Source of the DNA: Vallitalea pronyensis
Lineage (GTDB): Bacteria; Bacillota; Clostridia; Lachnospirales; Vallitaleaceae
Direction of reading: 5' to 3'
Assembly (NCBI RefSeq): GCF_018141445.1
Contig: NZ_CP058649.1
Coordinates: forward strand, 4,297,001 to 4,361,000
Length of the DNA stretch: 64,000 nt
The position numbers and the translations under genes were made by a program. Numbering within the stretch: position 1 is the first letter of the stretch; each line of letters opens with the position of its first letter. The notes beneath the pieces are model-generated. The model ran no database searches, was not told the DNA's origin, and saw only the letters and a program-made list of their open reading frames with translations. Of the stretch, positions 35,036 through 42,771 are shown piece by piece.

Positions 35036-35716
35036 TTACAAAATCTCTAAACGCTTTAGTGTTGCTGGTTGATAAAGCTTTCCACTTACATTACAATTCA
35101 AAATAAAGCCAATGATCTTTTCACTTAACATGATTTTGTCCATGAGTTTTTTTCTATTAGTTTCCTTGTGGTCTGATAAAAGATATACCCCAATTTCTTG
35201 ATTTAGCGCCATGGTAATCGTAAGGATATGATAAGCAACGGCATGATGAGAATCTACATAAAAATCTCCAGCTGTCACTCCTTCTAAGATAATTTCTTCA
35301 AAGATTGGTAAGCTTACTTCAAATGCCTGTTTCATTAATGCTGTTAAAAAGAGTTTATTATCTTCACGATACATTATTTTTAATAGATCATCTAACCCTT
35401 TTCCATAATCTGCTTTCATATAGCCAACAGACTGATAGAGCCTAACCAATTTTTCCACTGCACCCAGTTCCTTCTCCTGCAATATACTTTGCATCGTTTC
35501 AAGAATGGGACTATAAGCGCAATGAACAACATGGTTAAACAACTCTTCTTTGGACTTAAAATAATGAAAGAAAACCCCTTTGGCCATGTTCATTTTACGT
35601 AACAAATAATTGACACTTAACTTTTGGGCACCCTCTTCTAAAAGTATCTGGAGAGCTGTTTGGCTAATAGCTAATCGCTTCTTGTTATATGCTTCATCGC
35701 TTCTTGTTCTGGACAT
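35036..35716 (-). CDS. TetR-family repressor
   Basis: A 226-residue regulator. The N-terminal helix-turn-helix (ISQTALQILLEEGAQKLSVNYLLRKMNMAKGVFFHYFKSKEELFNHV, residues 17-64) is typical, and the helical C-terminal part is the ligand domain. The ATG at 35716 has GAGGGAG upstream. Its own promoter is a perfect consensus overlapped by one of two 15-base palindromes (35752-35766 and 35782-35796), so it almost certainly represses itself and the hydrolase gene behind it. Confidence 0.92.
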   Translation of the reverse strand: MSRTRSDEAYNKKRLAISQTALQILLEEGAQKLSVNYLLRKMNMAKGVFFHYFKSKEELFNHVVHCAYSPILETMQSILQEKELGAVEKLVRLYQSVGYMKADYGKGLDDLLKIMYREDNKLFLTALMKQAFEVSLPIFEEIILEGVTAGDFYVDSHHAVAYHILTITMALNQEIGVYLLSDHKETNRKKLMDKIMLSEKIIGFILNCNVSGKLYQPATLKRLEIL

Positions 35717-35751
35717 TTTATCTCCCTCATTATAAAGGTTCATGTATTTAA

Positions 35752-35806
35752 TAGACCACCAGTCTAATTATAATTTCATTATAGACCATCAGTCTATTAT
35801 TGTCAA
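35752..35806 (-). promoter_or_regulatory. Consensus promoter with two TetR operators
   Basis: Minus-strand promoter TTGACA (35806-35801), 17 bases, TATAAT (35783-35778). Two near-identical palindromes TAGAC-N5-GTCTA lie at 35782-35796 (in the spacer, touching the -10) and 35752-35766 (just past the start of transcription), 30 bases apart, which puts them on the same DNA face. Confidence 0.85.
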
Positions 35807-35844
35807 TATGAATATCTTTTTTTATGGTTTTATATACAAAAAAA

Positions 35845-35955
35845 GGCTGTCTCATCAAAGCAAAATAACGTCCATTTCGTAGGCACCTATAGGAGGTTAA
35901 GCTTTCTAGGTACCAGAAACTTCTGGCAGATAAAATTGCTTTTATGAGACAGTCC
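35845..35955 (-). repeat. Dispersed palindromic repeat, copy A
   Basis: An element of about 111 bases with inverted ends CTGTCTCAT-N-AAAGCAA. It shares internal blocks with copy B at 42626: AAATAACGTC, TCGTAGG, AGGTTAAGCT, ACTTCT-GC and ATAAAATTGCTTT. It follows the stop of the minus-strand gene at 35966 and, read on that strand, ends GACAGCC plus seven T, so it also works as a terminator. No gene is inside. Confidence 0.8.
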
Positions 35956-35965
35956 CGGTTCATAA

Positions 35966-36607
35966 TTAGATGTTATATTTTTTTCTTAGTTGTCTTGCTT
36001 TTTTCTTTGTCTTACCGCTTATGCTATCGGATGCTTGAATTATAAAATTGTCCAATCTTTCTTTTTGATCAATCGTATCATAGACCATTTCAAAGACATT
36101 CAACACCTCATATTTAAGTAATTCTTTTTGCTTTTCAGGATAGGAACACTTATTGTCCATATCCAATAGCGTTTCTATAATATGCTCCCTCAAATCTTTT
36201 CTATTATTGACAATTCTCTTTAAATGCTGTACGCAGCATTCTCCTGTCATAAATTTCTCATCATCTATATGCGCTAAATAGGTGTTAAGAAGTCCATCCA
36301 TTAAACGCTCCCTATCGCATGTCATTAAATGTGCAATGAGGGTTAATCCAATACTTCGATGGTAAGAGTTCTTATGATGGATTAAACCTGCAAAATCATC
36401 CCAATAAGAATAAAAAAGCTCAGGCTCTAATTCACTTGCTAAAGAGAGGATGTAATAACAATGATAATAAACCATGATGTCATTGTTGTGTAATAACTCC
36501 TCTACAATAAAATGCCTAAAACCCCCATCTTGGATGGTTTGCTTAGCAAAATAAGGCACATCTAGATGTTTATCTCTAATTTTTTCTAAAAGTGCATGTT
36601 TGTCCAT
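35966..36607 (-). CDS. HEAT/ARM-like helical protein of unknown function
   Basis: A 213-residue all-helical protein. The succession of amphipathic helices (YYILSLASELEPELFYSYWDDFAGLI, then SIGLTLIAHLM and so on) looks like HEAT or ARM repeats, which usually bind other proteins. AGAGGAT precedes its ATG. It starts 12 bases after the transglutaminase-like gene ends, so the two are one operon. I cannot name the family with confidence. Confidence 0.7.
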   Translation of the reverse strand: MDKHALLEKIRDKHLDVPYFAKQTIQDGGFRHFIVEELLHNNDIMVYYHCYYILSLASELEPELFYSYWDDFAGLIHHKNSYHRSIGLTLIAHLMTCDRERLMDGLLNTYLAHIDDEKFMTGECCVQHLKRIVNNRKDLREHIIETLLDMDNKCSYPEKQKELLKYEVLNVFEMVYDTIDQKERLDNFIIQASDSISGKTKKKARQLRKKYNI

Positions 36608-36619
36608 TTTTCTATCCTC

Positions 36620-37510
36620 TTACGCCAATGATTTCAGAACAGCATCATGTATTTTTAGTCCTGCTAATTTCTTAGATAAGGAAGCTGGTGTAAGGTTGGG
36701 TTTAACTAAGTATGCTGCAATATCATCGAGTAATGTGAGCTCATCTTCGTCTATACTGCTGTTTTCTCTACCCATTGCACCCCAACAGTCCCAAGCCAAG
36801 GGCTCAATTTTGTTTAAGCATAATAAATCTCTTATCATATTATCACGTACAAACCATAAACCTTTTAAGTGAGGTTCATACGTACCATAGTTATTTGAAT
36901 CATGTCCCTTTTCCCTACAATTTATCCAAGCTTCTGCTCCTGTTATAAAGTACTCTTTTTGTACATCATAGGGGTTCAAGTCAAGCTGAAGCAGTCCCTC
37001 ACTTAATTGAGGCGGTAATAGCTCCTTCCTATAATGGATCTGGCTCATCCATGGGTCAACCCTCATCCAACGGTTCTCTGATTGTGACCAATATTCACAA
37101 ACCCAGTGATCATGGTATTTCTGGGGTACAAAAAAAGTACCAAATCCTGACCGCAATCTTGCTGGTATATGATGATGCCTTAACACGGAACATAGCATCA
37201 GACATAAATCTCTGCAATTACCTAATGTTATTTTCTCAAAACTTCTTTTGGCTAAGATACTTGAATCGTCTCTATCTACTATCTTTTTTAGTCTGTTTTT
37301 TATGTCTCTTATCTGAACGTCTTCTAGGTGTATGGAAGGTACGTTGACGAACCCCATATTGGGTAAAAAATCAATTAACACTAATTGGTGAATAGACTCA
37401 CATAACTGTTTTATATGGACTGGCAGCTCTCCTAATAAGGTTACATATTCACCTGGTGATGATACCAATCCCTGTTCACTATAATACACTAAATTTTTTT
37501 CTAATTGCAT
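36620..37510 (-). CDS. Transglutaminase-like cysteine protease-fold protein
   Basis: A 296-residue protein with the transglutaminase-like triad: cysteine in GNCRDLCLML (middle of the protein), histidine in HDHWVCEYW and aspartate in MRVDPW. No signal peptide is present, so it acts in the cytosol. Such bacterial proteins are peptidases or amide-bond enzymes of mostly unknown substrate. GAGGAGG precedes two adjacent ATGs; I take the second (37510). It is paired with a HEAT-like gene that could present a substrate. Confidence 0.82.
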   Translation of the reverse strand: MQLEKNLVYYSEQGLVSSPGEYVTLLGELPVHIKQLCESIHQLVLIDFLPNMGFVNVPSIHLEDVQIRDIKNRLKKIVDRDDSSILAKRSFEKITLGNCRDLCLMLCSVLRHHHIPARLRSGFGTFFVPQKYHDHWVCEYWSQSENRWMRVDPWMSQIHYRKELLPPQLSEGLLQLDLNPYDVQKEYFITGAEAWINCREKGHDSNNYGTYEPHLKGLWFVRDNMIRDLLCLNKIEPLAWDCWGAMGRENSSIDEDELTLLDDIAAYLVKPNLTPASLSKKLAGLKIHDAVLKSLA

Positions 37511-37701
37511 CATAAGCCTCCTCTTTACTAAATGTAATTCATGGCTTATTGTATCAATAGATATATGACAACTGTTTGTCATATTAGCAAAGCATTATAT
37601 TAGCTAAAAACAGGCTTGTTTATGATGCATCCAAATATAGATAACAAAAGTTTGTTCTAGGTGATAAGCTACTGTTTCATTGACGATATGCATCATCTTC
37701 T

Positions 37702-38178
37702 CTAATGAGATGCTTCAAAATGAATTAATTTTTCTTTTATGTTTAACCCATGTGCAAATCCTGTTAACTTGCCATTAGAACCAATGACACGATGACATGG
37801 TACAATTAAGGGTATGGGGTTCTTACTATTGGCCAAACCCACTGCTCTTGAAGCTTTGTCATTACCAATATGTGCAGCTACATCTTTATAGGTCCATACT
37901 TCACCAAACGGTATTTCTCTTAGGGCTTGCCAAACCTTCTTTTGATAAGCTGTTCCTTTGGGATTCAGCTTAATATCAAAATCCTTTTGCTCACCTTTGA
38001 AATAAGCTTCAATTTGCTGAACGACTGAAGCAAAAAATGCATCATCTCTAACCCATGCTTCACTGATATCAAAAGTCCGTTTCCCTTCACCTGTATTGAG
38101 ATGCAGATGGGTCAATCCTTCTTCATCACCCACCAAAATAATCTCACAAAATCGCGTATTAAATCGGGTATAGTACAT
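37702..38178 (-). CDS. ogt: Methylated-DNA-protein-cysteine methyltransferase
   Basis: A 158-residue suicide repair protein that takes methyl groups from O6-methylguanine. The acceptor cysteine is in PCHRVIGSNG (near residue 125), and the helix-turn-helix with RAVGLANSKNP precedes it. Length and layout match Ogt/MGMT. AAAGGAG precedes the ATG at 38178, four bases after the Ada-AlkA fusion gene ends, so both repair genes are cotranscribed. Confidence 0.95.
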   Translation of the reverse strand: MYYTRFNTRFCEIILVGDEEGLTHLHLNTGEGKRTFDISEAWVRDDAFFASVVQQIEAYFKGEQKDFDIKLNPKGTAYQKKVWQALREIPFGEVWTYKDVAAHIGNDKASRAVGLANSKNPIPLIVPCHRVIGSNGKLTGFAHGLNIKEKLIHFEASH

Positions 38179-38182
38179 GCTA

Positions 38183-39640
38183 TTACTCCTTTCTACTGGC
38201 ATATTTCCATAAACATAGTGCGGCATATGCTCGATACGGTCGCCACTTTTCTGCCTTAGATAAAATTTCTTTTAATGTGGGTTTCTTATCCTCTACTGTA
38301 AGGGCTTTTATAATGCCAAGATCTTTTGCTGGGAATGAATCGACCATCCCCATACCTCGCATGGCTACATAATTAACCGTCCAATCTCCTACACCTTTTA
38401 TAGCTGAAAAAGACTTGTAAAAAGTATCAAATGGTTGATTAGCGGTAAGACTCACCTCTTTGTTCACAATGGCACTTACGACATTTTCAATGGTACGCTG
38501 CCTTGTCTTCGTAATGCCAATGCCGTCTAGATCAAGGACCATCAATTCTTCAGGACTGGGAAAATGATACCTTAATCCTTCTGGCAAATCAGTTGAGGCT
38601 TTTATGTTGCCCCTTTCCACAATTCTTCCAGCTAGAGTTGTGGCTGCTTTTACGGTTATTTGTTGGCCTAATATGGCACGAATGGTGTGTTCAAATGGAT
38701 CGAATGCTGTGGGTAATCGTGGAACATGTCCCCGTTCCATACCCTGTGATAAGATGTCATCTTGGGTAAATTGTGCGTTAATAGCAGTAAAATCGGTATC
38801 TAAATCAAACATTTTTCTTACTTGGTTGTAGATGGACATGTAACATCTAATGTCATCACTTACAATTGTTAATGCCAGTGCTGATTGCTCTCTATTATTC
38901 GTCACTGTAAAATAACCTTCTGAGCCATCCCTTCTAAATGTTCGGCTATAGCTAGATGGTGTAATGACCTCAACACCTTTTATGGCTCGAAATCCCATAA
39001 ATGCCAGTATACCTTCAAAATCAAAAGGTTCTTCATAAGCTAACATCATGGTGGTGTTACCAGCTTCATCCTCTCGCTTAATGCCTTTTCTAATCATGGT
39101 AGGTGTTCCTCCAAATATGTTCTTAAATACATCATTAAATTGTCGTGTTGAACCAAATCCGGACGCATAGGCAATGGCCGTTATGGGTAAGCTGGAATAG
39201 ATTAAAAGCTTTTTTGCAAACAGAGCTTTATGGTATGTGGCTATTTTAACAGGTGGCAGCCCTATATTTTCCACGAAAAGCTTACGCAAATGCCTATCGG
39301 ATACGTAGAATTCTTTAGCTAAGTCACTAATAGAATGATTATTAAGATAACCTTCATATATTTTATGAAGTGCAGCATGAACAATAGATGTGCCATCCAC
39401 ATTCCCATTATAATAATCCACATGGATGTCCGGCCGACACCTTAAACAAGGCCGAAAACCACTCTCTAATGCATCAAAGACGGTATCAAAGTATTGTACA
39501 TTTTTTTCTTTGGCAATGGGTGAAGGACAGGATGGTCGACAAAAGATACCTGTTGTCTTCACACCAAAAAAGAATTTTCCATCGTAACATTTATCCTTAT
39601 TTTCACGAGCTGTTTTATATGGATGCTGATGCAATGCCAT
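38183..39640 (-). CDS. Ada-type regulator fused to AlkA 3-methyladenine DNA glycosylase
   Basis: A 485-residue fusion. The N-terminal Ada zinc domain has cysteines in DKCYDG, CRPSCPSP and CLRCRPD, including the phosphotriester methyl acceptor. An AraC-type helix-turn-helix follows (about 90-185, SISDLAKEFYVSDRHLRKLF). The C-terminal 280 residues are AlkA: AlkA_N fold, helix-hairpin-helix LDLDGIGITKTR and IKGVGDWTVNYVAMR, and the catalytic aspartate in FPAKDLGI. It senses methylated phosphate, activates transcription and excises alkylated bases. It lacks the Ogt domain, which is the next gene. The ATG at 39640 is used. Confidence 0.93.
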   Translation of the reverse strand: MALHQHPYKTARENKDKCYDGKFFFGVKTTGIFCRPSCPSPIAKEKNVQYFDTVFDALESGFRPCLRCRPDIHVDYYNGNVDGTSIVHAALHKIYEGYLNNHSISDLAKEFYVSDRHLRKLFVENIGLPPVKIATYHKALFAKKLLIYSSLPITAIAYASGFGSTRQFNDVFKNIFGGTPTMIRKGIKREDEAGNTTMMLAYEEPFDFEGILAFMGFRAIKGVEVITPSSYSRTFRRDGSEGYFTVTNNREQSALALTIVSDDIRCYMSIYNQVRKMFDLDTDFTAINAQFTQDDILSQGMERGHVPRLPTAFDPFEHTIRAILGQQITVKAATTLAGRIVERGNIKASTDLPEGLRYHFPSPEELMVLDLDGIGITKTRQRTIENVVSAIVNKEVSLTANQPFDTFYKSFSAIKGVGDWTVNYVAMRGMGMVDSFPAKDLGIIKALTVEDKKPTLKEILSKAEKWRPYRAYAALCLWKYASRKE

Positions 39641-39736
39641 CACCTGCCTTTGTGTCCTATTGTCTTATCTCTACTCTATCATAATATAGGATGAGCAATA
39701 TGAAAAGCGGTTTTCGGATATTACTGTTAAAAATAA

Positions 39737-39776
39737 AGCCCATAGGTAAAAGTTCATACACTTTTATCTATAGGCT
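39737..39776 (-). terminator. Terminator after the ECF sigma gene
   Basis: A 17-pair stem with two mismatches (AGCC-ATAG-TAAAAGT type arms) is followed on the minus strand by TTATTTTT, 16 bases past the stop. Confidence 0.85.
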
Positions 39777-39792
39777 GATATCACACTACGTA

Positions 39793-40329
39793 TTATATTA
39801 CCTTAGGGTTTACCATGGCTCCTCGCAATTTTTCTAAGGCATTGTATACTTTTGTTTTTATCGTACTCTCAGGCATCTGATAAATCTCCCCAATTTCTCT
39901 AAAAGAGTATTCTAAATAATATTTCATATACACCATACTCCTGTCTGTTTCTGGTAGATTATCTAAGGCTTCTTTAATGTCCATAGCCAATTCTTTTTGT
40001 TGCAATTCACATATTTTACTTGTTCTATTGGTTTGTACTTCCAACACATCATCTTGTAAATAGATGACTTTACTCTGCTTGCGAATATACATCTTAGCTT
40101 CATTGATTACAATGCGTATAAACCAAGTTCTGAAGTACTTTGCTTTCTTAAGGTTTTTAATGGTCATAAGGGCTTTTTCAATAGCAGTACATACCGCATC
40201 CATACTATCTTGCTCATGTCTTAGATAGCTATATGCTATTTTATAGCTTTCATCTTGTACACTTAAAAACAGTTGGGCTAATGCTTCCTTATTACCCTTC
40301 TGTGCCTTCTTAACCAGTTGTTTATTCAT
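39793..40329 (-). CDS. ECF RNA polymerase sigma factor, module 1
   Basis: A 178-residue sigma-70-family factor with region 2 (FLSVQDESYKIAYSYLRHEQDSMDAVCTAIEKALMTI) and region 4 (LPETDRSMVYMKYYLEYSFREIGEIYQMPESTIKTKVYNALEKLR) only. The ATG at 40329 overlaps the end of the upstream anti-sigma-like gene by eight bases. The order is unusual in that the regulator precedes the sigma gene, but the overlap points to linked expression. It probably directs an envelope-stress regulon. Confidence 0.92.
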   Translation of the reverse strand: MNKQLVKKAQKGNKEALAQLFLSVQDESYKIAYSYLRHEQDSMDAVCTAIEKALMTIKNLKKAKYFRTWFIRIVINEAKMYIRKQSKVIYLQDDVLEVQTNRTSKICELQQKELAMDIKEALDNLPETDRSMVYMKYYLEYSFREIGEIYQMPESTIKTKVYNALEKLRGAMVNPKVI

Positions 40330-41626
40330 TGCGTTCACGTCCTAACTCAATTTCTACTTCATTGCTTTCATAAATAGGTGTGTAAGCACTATCAAAATAG
40401 AACGTATAAGCATCTTTTTGTGCTACCTTAAAAAATATATCAAATATGTCATCCTCGATGGACCCACGACTTGAAGTTGCCCCCTCTAGTCTTAAAATAA
40501 ATCTTTGGTCAATTGTATTGCCTTTTATTCTAATCAACAATTCTTCGTTATCATATGCAAATTCTTCTACACTATACTCTACCCCTGTATAATGAATAGT
40601 CTTAGGGTATGTGTCATCTAATCGAAGTGTAAATTCATTTTCTCTATCCATAATCTCTATACCATCATAACCAAAGTATAGTTTCTCAGGCAAATCTCGA
40701 TAATAAAGAGAAGGTACCAGTAACAAGGATATGTTTGAACTTCCAACAAATACATCCTGCTTATGCAGTTTATAACGGTTACCGTTATCATCCCGAAGAT
40801 AAGGATTTATAAACCCGACACCATACATTGATGATTGACTATAATCAAATGAAAACTCCATAATGGTTGGTCCTATGGATACATGGCAAAACTGAATGGT
40901 TAGGTCATTCTTCTTGATTGATTTCATATGAGTTAAGTCATATTGTTTACTAAGTTGAAGATTATCTTTGTTAATGGGTACAGTGATTATATAGGTTTTA
41001 TTGGGTTTTTCGCCAATCCTAGGCAACACGTTAAGACTTAAGAATATTGCTGGGCTCTCTGATTGTAATAATTTTTTCAGCTCACCTTCGCCCATTGGGT
41101 AATCCCCTTTAAACCATATGGCATCTCCTTTTTTTTGTGAGCCATATGTTGAATTAGCATATCGATAATGTCTTTTTAACTCATAATCATAATTATAATT
41201 TTTGATTTTATTCCCCGTTAAGTTACCCTTATAAGTTATACGTTCTTCATCGATATACATATCATATAACTCTAATTTATAACCATCTTCTTCCCATACT
41301 AGTTCATCTATTGCTTTATAACCATTAGTTGTGGCTTCTGTATATCCTTTATCCTCATAGAGTATCCTAACAATTTCTTTCACAATAGGTATCCTAGATA
41401 CGCTTTCTGCAAAAGACTTGTTGTATTGTATCAAAAGAACCAAGGCTACTACTACACCTATAAAACAAGAAGCCACATATCGTATTTTAAATTGCTTCTT
41501 CTTAATATGAGATTCCTCTACTACTTTTCGTATACGCGTCTCAAGGATATCCGGCACAATAATTTCTTGACTTTTAATAGCTTTCTTAATATCAGAATTG
41601 ACGTCGTATTTTTCTTTTTTATTCAC
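40322..41626 (-). CDS. DUF4179-type membrane anti-sigma factor
   Basis: A 434-residue single-span protein: a short cytosolic part of about 60 residues, a membrane helix (YVASCFIGVVVALVLLIQY, about residues 52-70) and a large extracellular part with beta-rich DUF4179-like region. It is the expected partner of the overlapping sigma gene, which it would hold at the membrane. The start is uncertain: GTG at 41626 lies 12 bases after GGAGG, a long spacing, and an ATT three bases upstream is the only closer codon. Confidence 0.82.
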   Translation of the reverse strand: MNKKEKYDVNSDIKKAIKSQEIIVPDILETRIRKVVEESHIKKKQFKIRYVASCFIGVVVALVLLIQYNKSFAESVSRIPIVKEIVRILYEDKGYTEATTNGYKAIDELVWEEDGYKLELYDMYIDEERITYKGNLTGNKIKNYNYDYELKRHYRYANSTYGSQKKGDAIWFKGDYPMGEGELKKLLQSESPAIFLSLNVLPRIGEKPNKTYIITVPINKDNLQLSKQYDLTHMKSIKKNDLTIQFCHVSIGPTIMEFSFDYSQSSMYGVGFINPYLRDDNGNRYKLHKQDVFVGSSNISLLLVPSLYYRDLPEKLYFGYDGIEIMDRENEFTLRLDDTYPKTIHYTGVEYSVEEFAYDNEELLIRIKGNTIDQRFILRLEGATSSRGSIEDDIFDIFFKVAQKDAYTFYFDSAYTPIYESNEVEIELGRERNE

Positions 41627-41765
41627 AATATAATAATTCCTCCCTACTCTGCATTTTTTTGAGATCTCATAGATTAGATGCATAAGAACTGGATTTGGTT
41701 GGAATTATGATAAAATAATTTTCTTTCTCATATTTTGTTTCATTGAATGGGGTTATCTTTTGTGC

Positions 41766-42584
41766 TTATTCTCCATATATTAATTGACGCATCCATATGT
41801 AACCCTCCTTTACATAAGCTTCACTAGGAACAAGCTGAGGTGTGTGTTCAAAAACAAAAGTTATATTATCTAACGCTGCCAAATACTGAATAATGGGTTG
41901 TATTGTTTCATGTCCCATCGTTTCCCCACTAGGGTGAACGGGAACCCATGTGTATTCATCGCCAATATAGTCAATGTGATGTAAATGTACTACTTTGATA
42001 TAATCTTTCCACTTGGCCAGATAATCCAATATTTTATCACTTGTTGCCATCAAGTAATCGCCAATGTCAACACATAATTTAAGATTGTATGCAGCCCATA
42101 AATCTACTGGAAAATCATGGAGATAATGAATGCCCGCACTTGATCTGTTAACGCCAAGCTTAGGTTCACAAACAATCTCCATGTTATACTTCTCTCGAAT
42201 ACACTTTAATCGCTGTAGTCCTTCTTCAATACAGGTATGAGGATTACCCTCTATTTTATCTTGAAAAAAAGGAAAATGAATCAACAGGTATTCCGCCCCT
42301 ATTTTGGATAATCTGTTGGCTTCTGCATCAACTTGTTGCCATGCAACTGCTGGGTCATAGTGGACTTTTTGAATAAAGTCATACTTGCTTGTCCCCCGTA
42401 TAATTGGCGAGTGGATGCCGAAGGTCAACTTATTTTCTTTTTTGAATCGTAGGAATTTTTGAAAGGCTTCTTCATCTGCGAATTCACCTATTTCAATATT
42501 GCTGATGCCATCCCATAATAAATTATCCAATTGGTTAATATCGGATAAGATGGTACTACCTGATACCGCTAATCGATGCGTCAT
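41766..42584 (-). CDS. Sugar phosphate isomerase/epimerase-like TIM-barrel protein
   Basis: A 272-residue protein of the xylose-isomerase-like TIM-barrel superfamily. Metal-ligand strands are visible: EIVCEPKLG (glutamate), LCVDIGDYLM (aspartate), VVHLHHID (histidines) and FVFEHTPQ (glutamate). Members are isomerases, epimerases or AP-endonuclease-like enzymes. AAAGGAGG precedes the ATG at 42584. No sugar genes are adjacent, so the substrate is open. Repeat copy B lies just upstream. Confidence 0.82.
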   Translation of the reverse strand: MTHRLAVSGSTILSDINQLDNLLWDGISNIEIGEFADEEAFQKFLRFKKENKLTFGIHSPIIRGTSKYDFIQKVHYDPAVAWQQVDAEANRLSKIGAEYLLIHFPFFQDKIEGNPHTCIEEGLQRLKCIREKYNMEIVCEPKLGVNRSSAGIHYLHDFPVDLWAAYNLKLCVDIGDYLMATSDKILDYLAKWKDYIKVVHLHHIDYIGDEYTWVPVHPSGETMGHETIQPIIQYLAALDNITFVFEHTPQLVPSEAYVKEGYIWMRQLIYGE

Positions 42585-42625
42585 GATGCATCCTCCTTTT
42601 TTCATATGTAAATCTGCAATAAAAG

Positions 42626-42740
42626 GGCTGTCTTATTAAAGCTAAATAACGTCAATATCGTAGGAAACTATAAGAGGTTAAGCTCCTCTTATAGTTTCCA
42701 AAACTTCTAGCCAATAAAATTGCTTTCATGACAAAACCCC
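42626..42740 (-). repeat. Dispersed palindromic repeat, copy B
   Basis: An element of about 115 bases related to copy A at 35845 by ends (GGCTGTCTTAT) and internal blocks. Its centre is a perfect 15-base stem (42663-42677 with 42685-42699) with the loop TTAAGCT; the same loop sequence exists in copy A, where the stem is decayed. It lies past the stop of the multicopper oxidase gene and, read on that strand, ends GACAGCCCTTTT, so it can terminate transcription. Confidence 0.8.
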
Positions 42741-42771
42741 TTTGCCCACCAGCAATACTATTCATCCAGAT

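Noticed and set aside
35748..35963. A 71-codon minus-strand frame between tetR and the HEAT-like gene
   Set aside because: It covers the palindromic repeat and the TetR operators and has no ribosome site; it is a chance frame.
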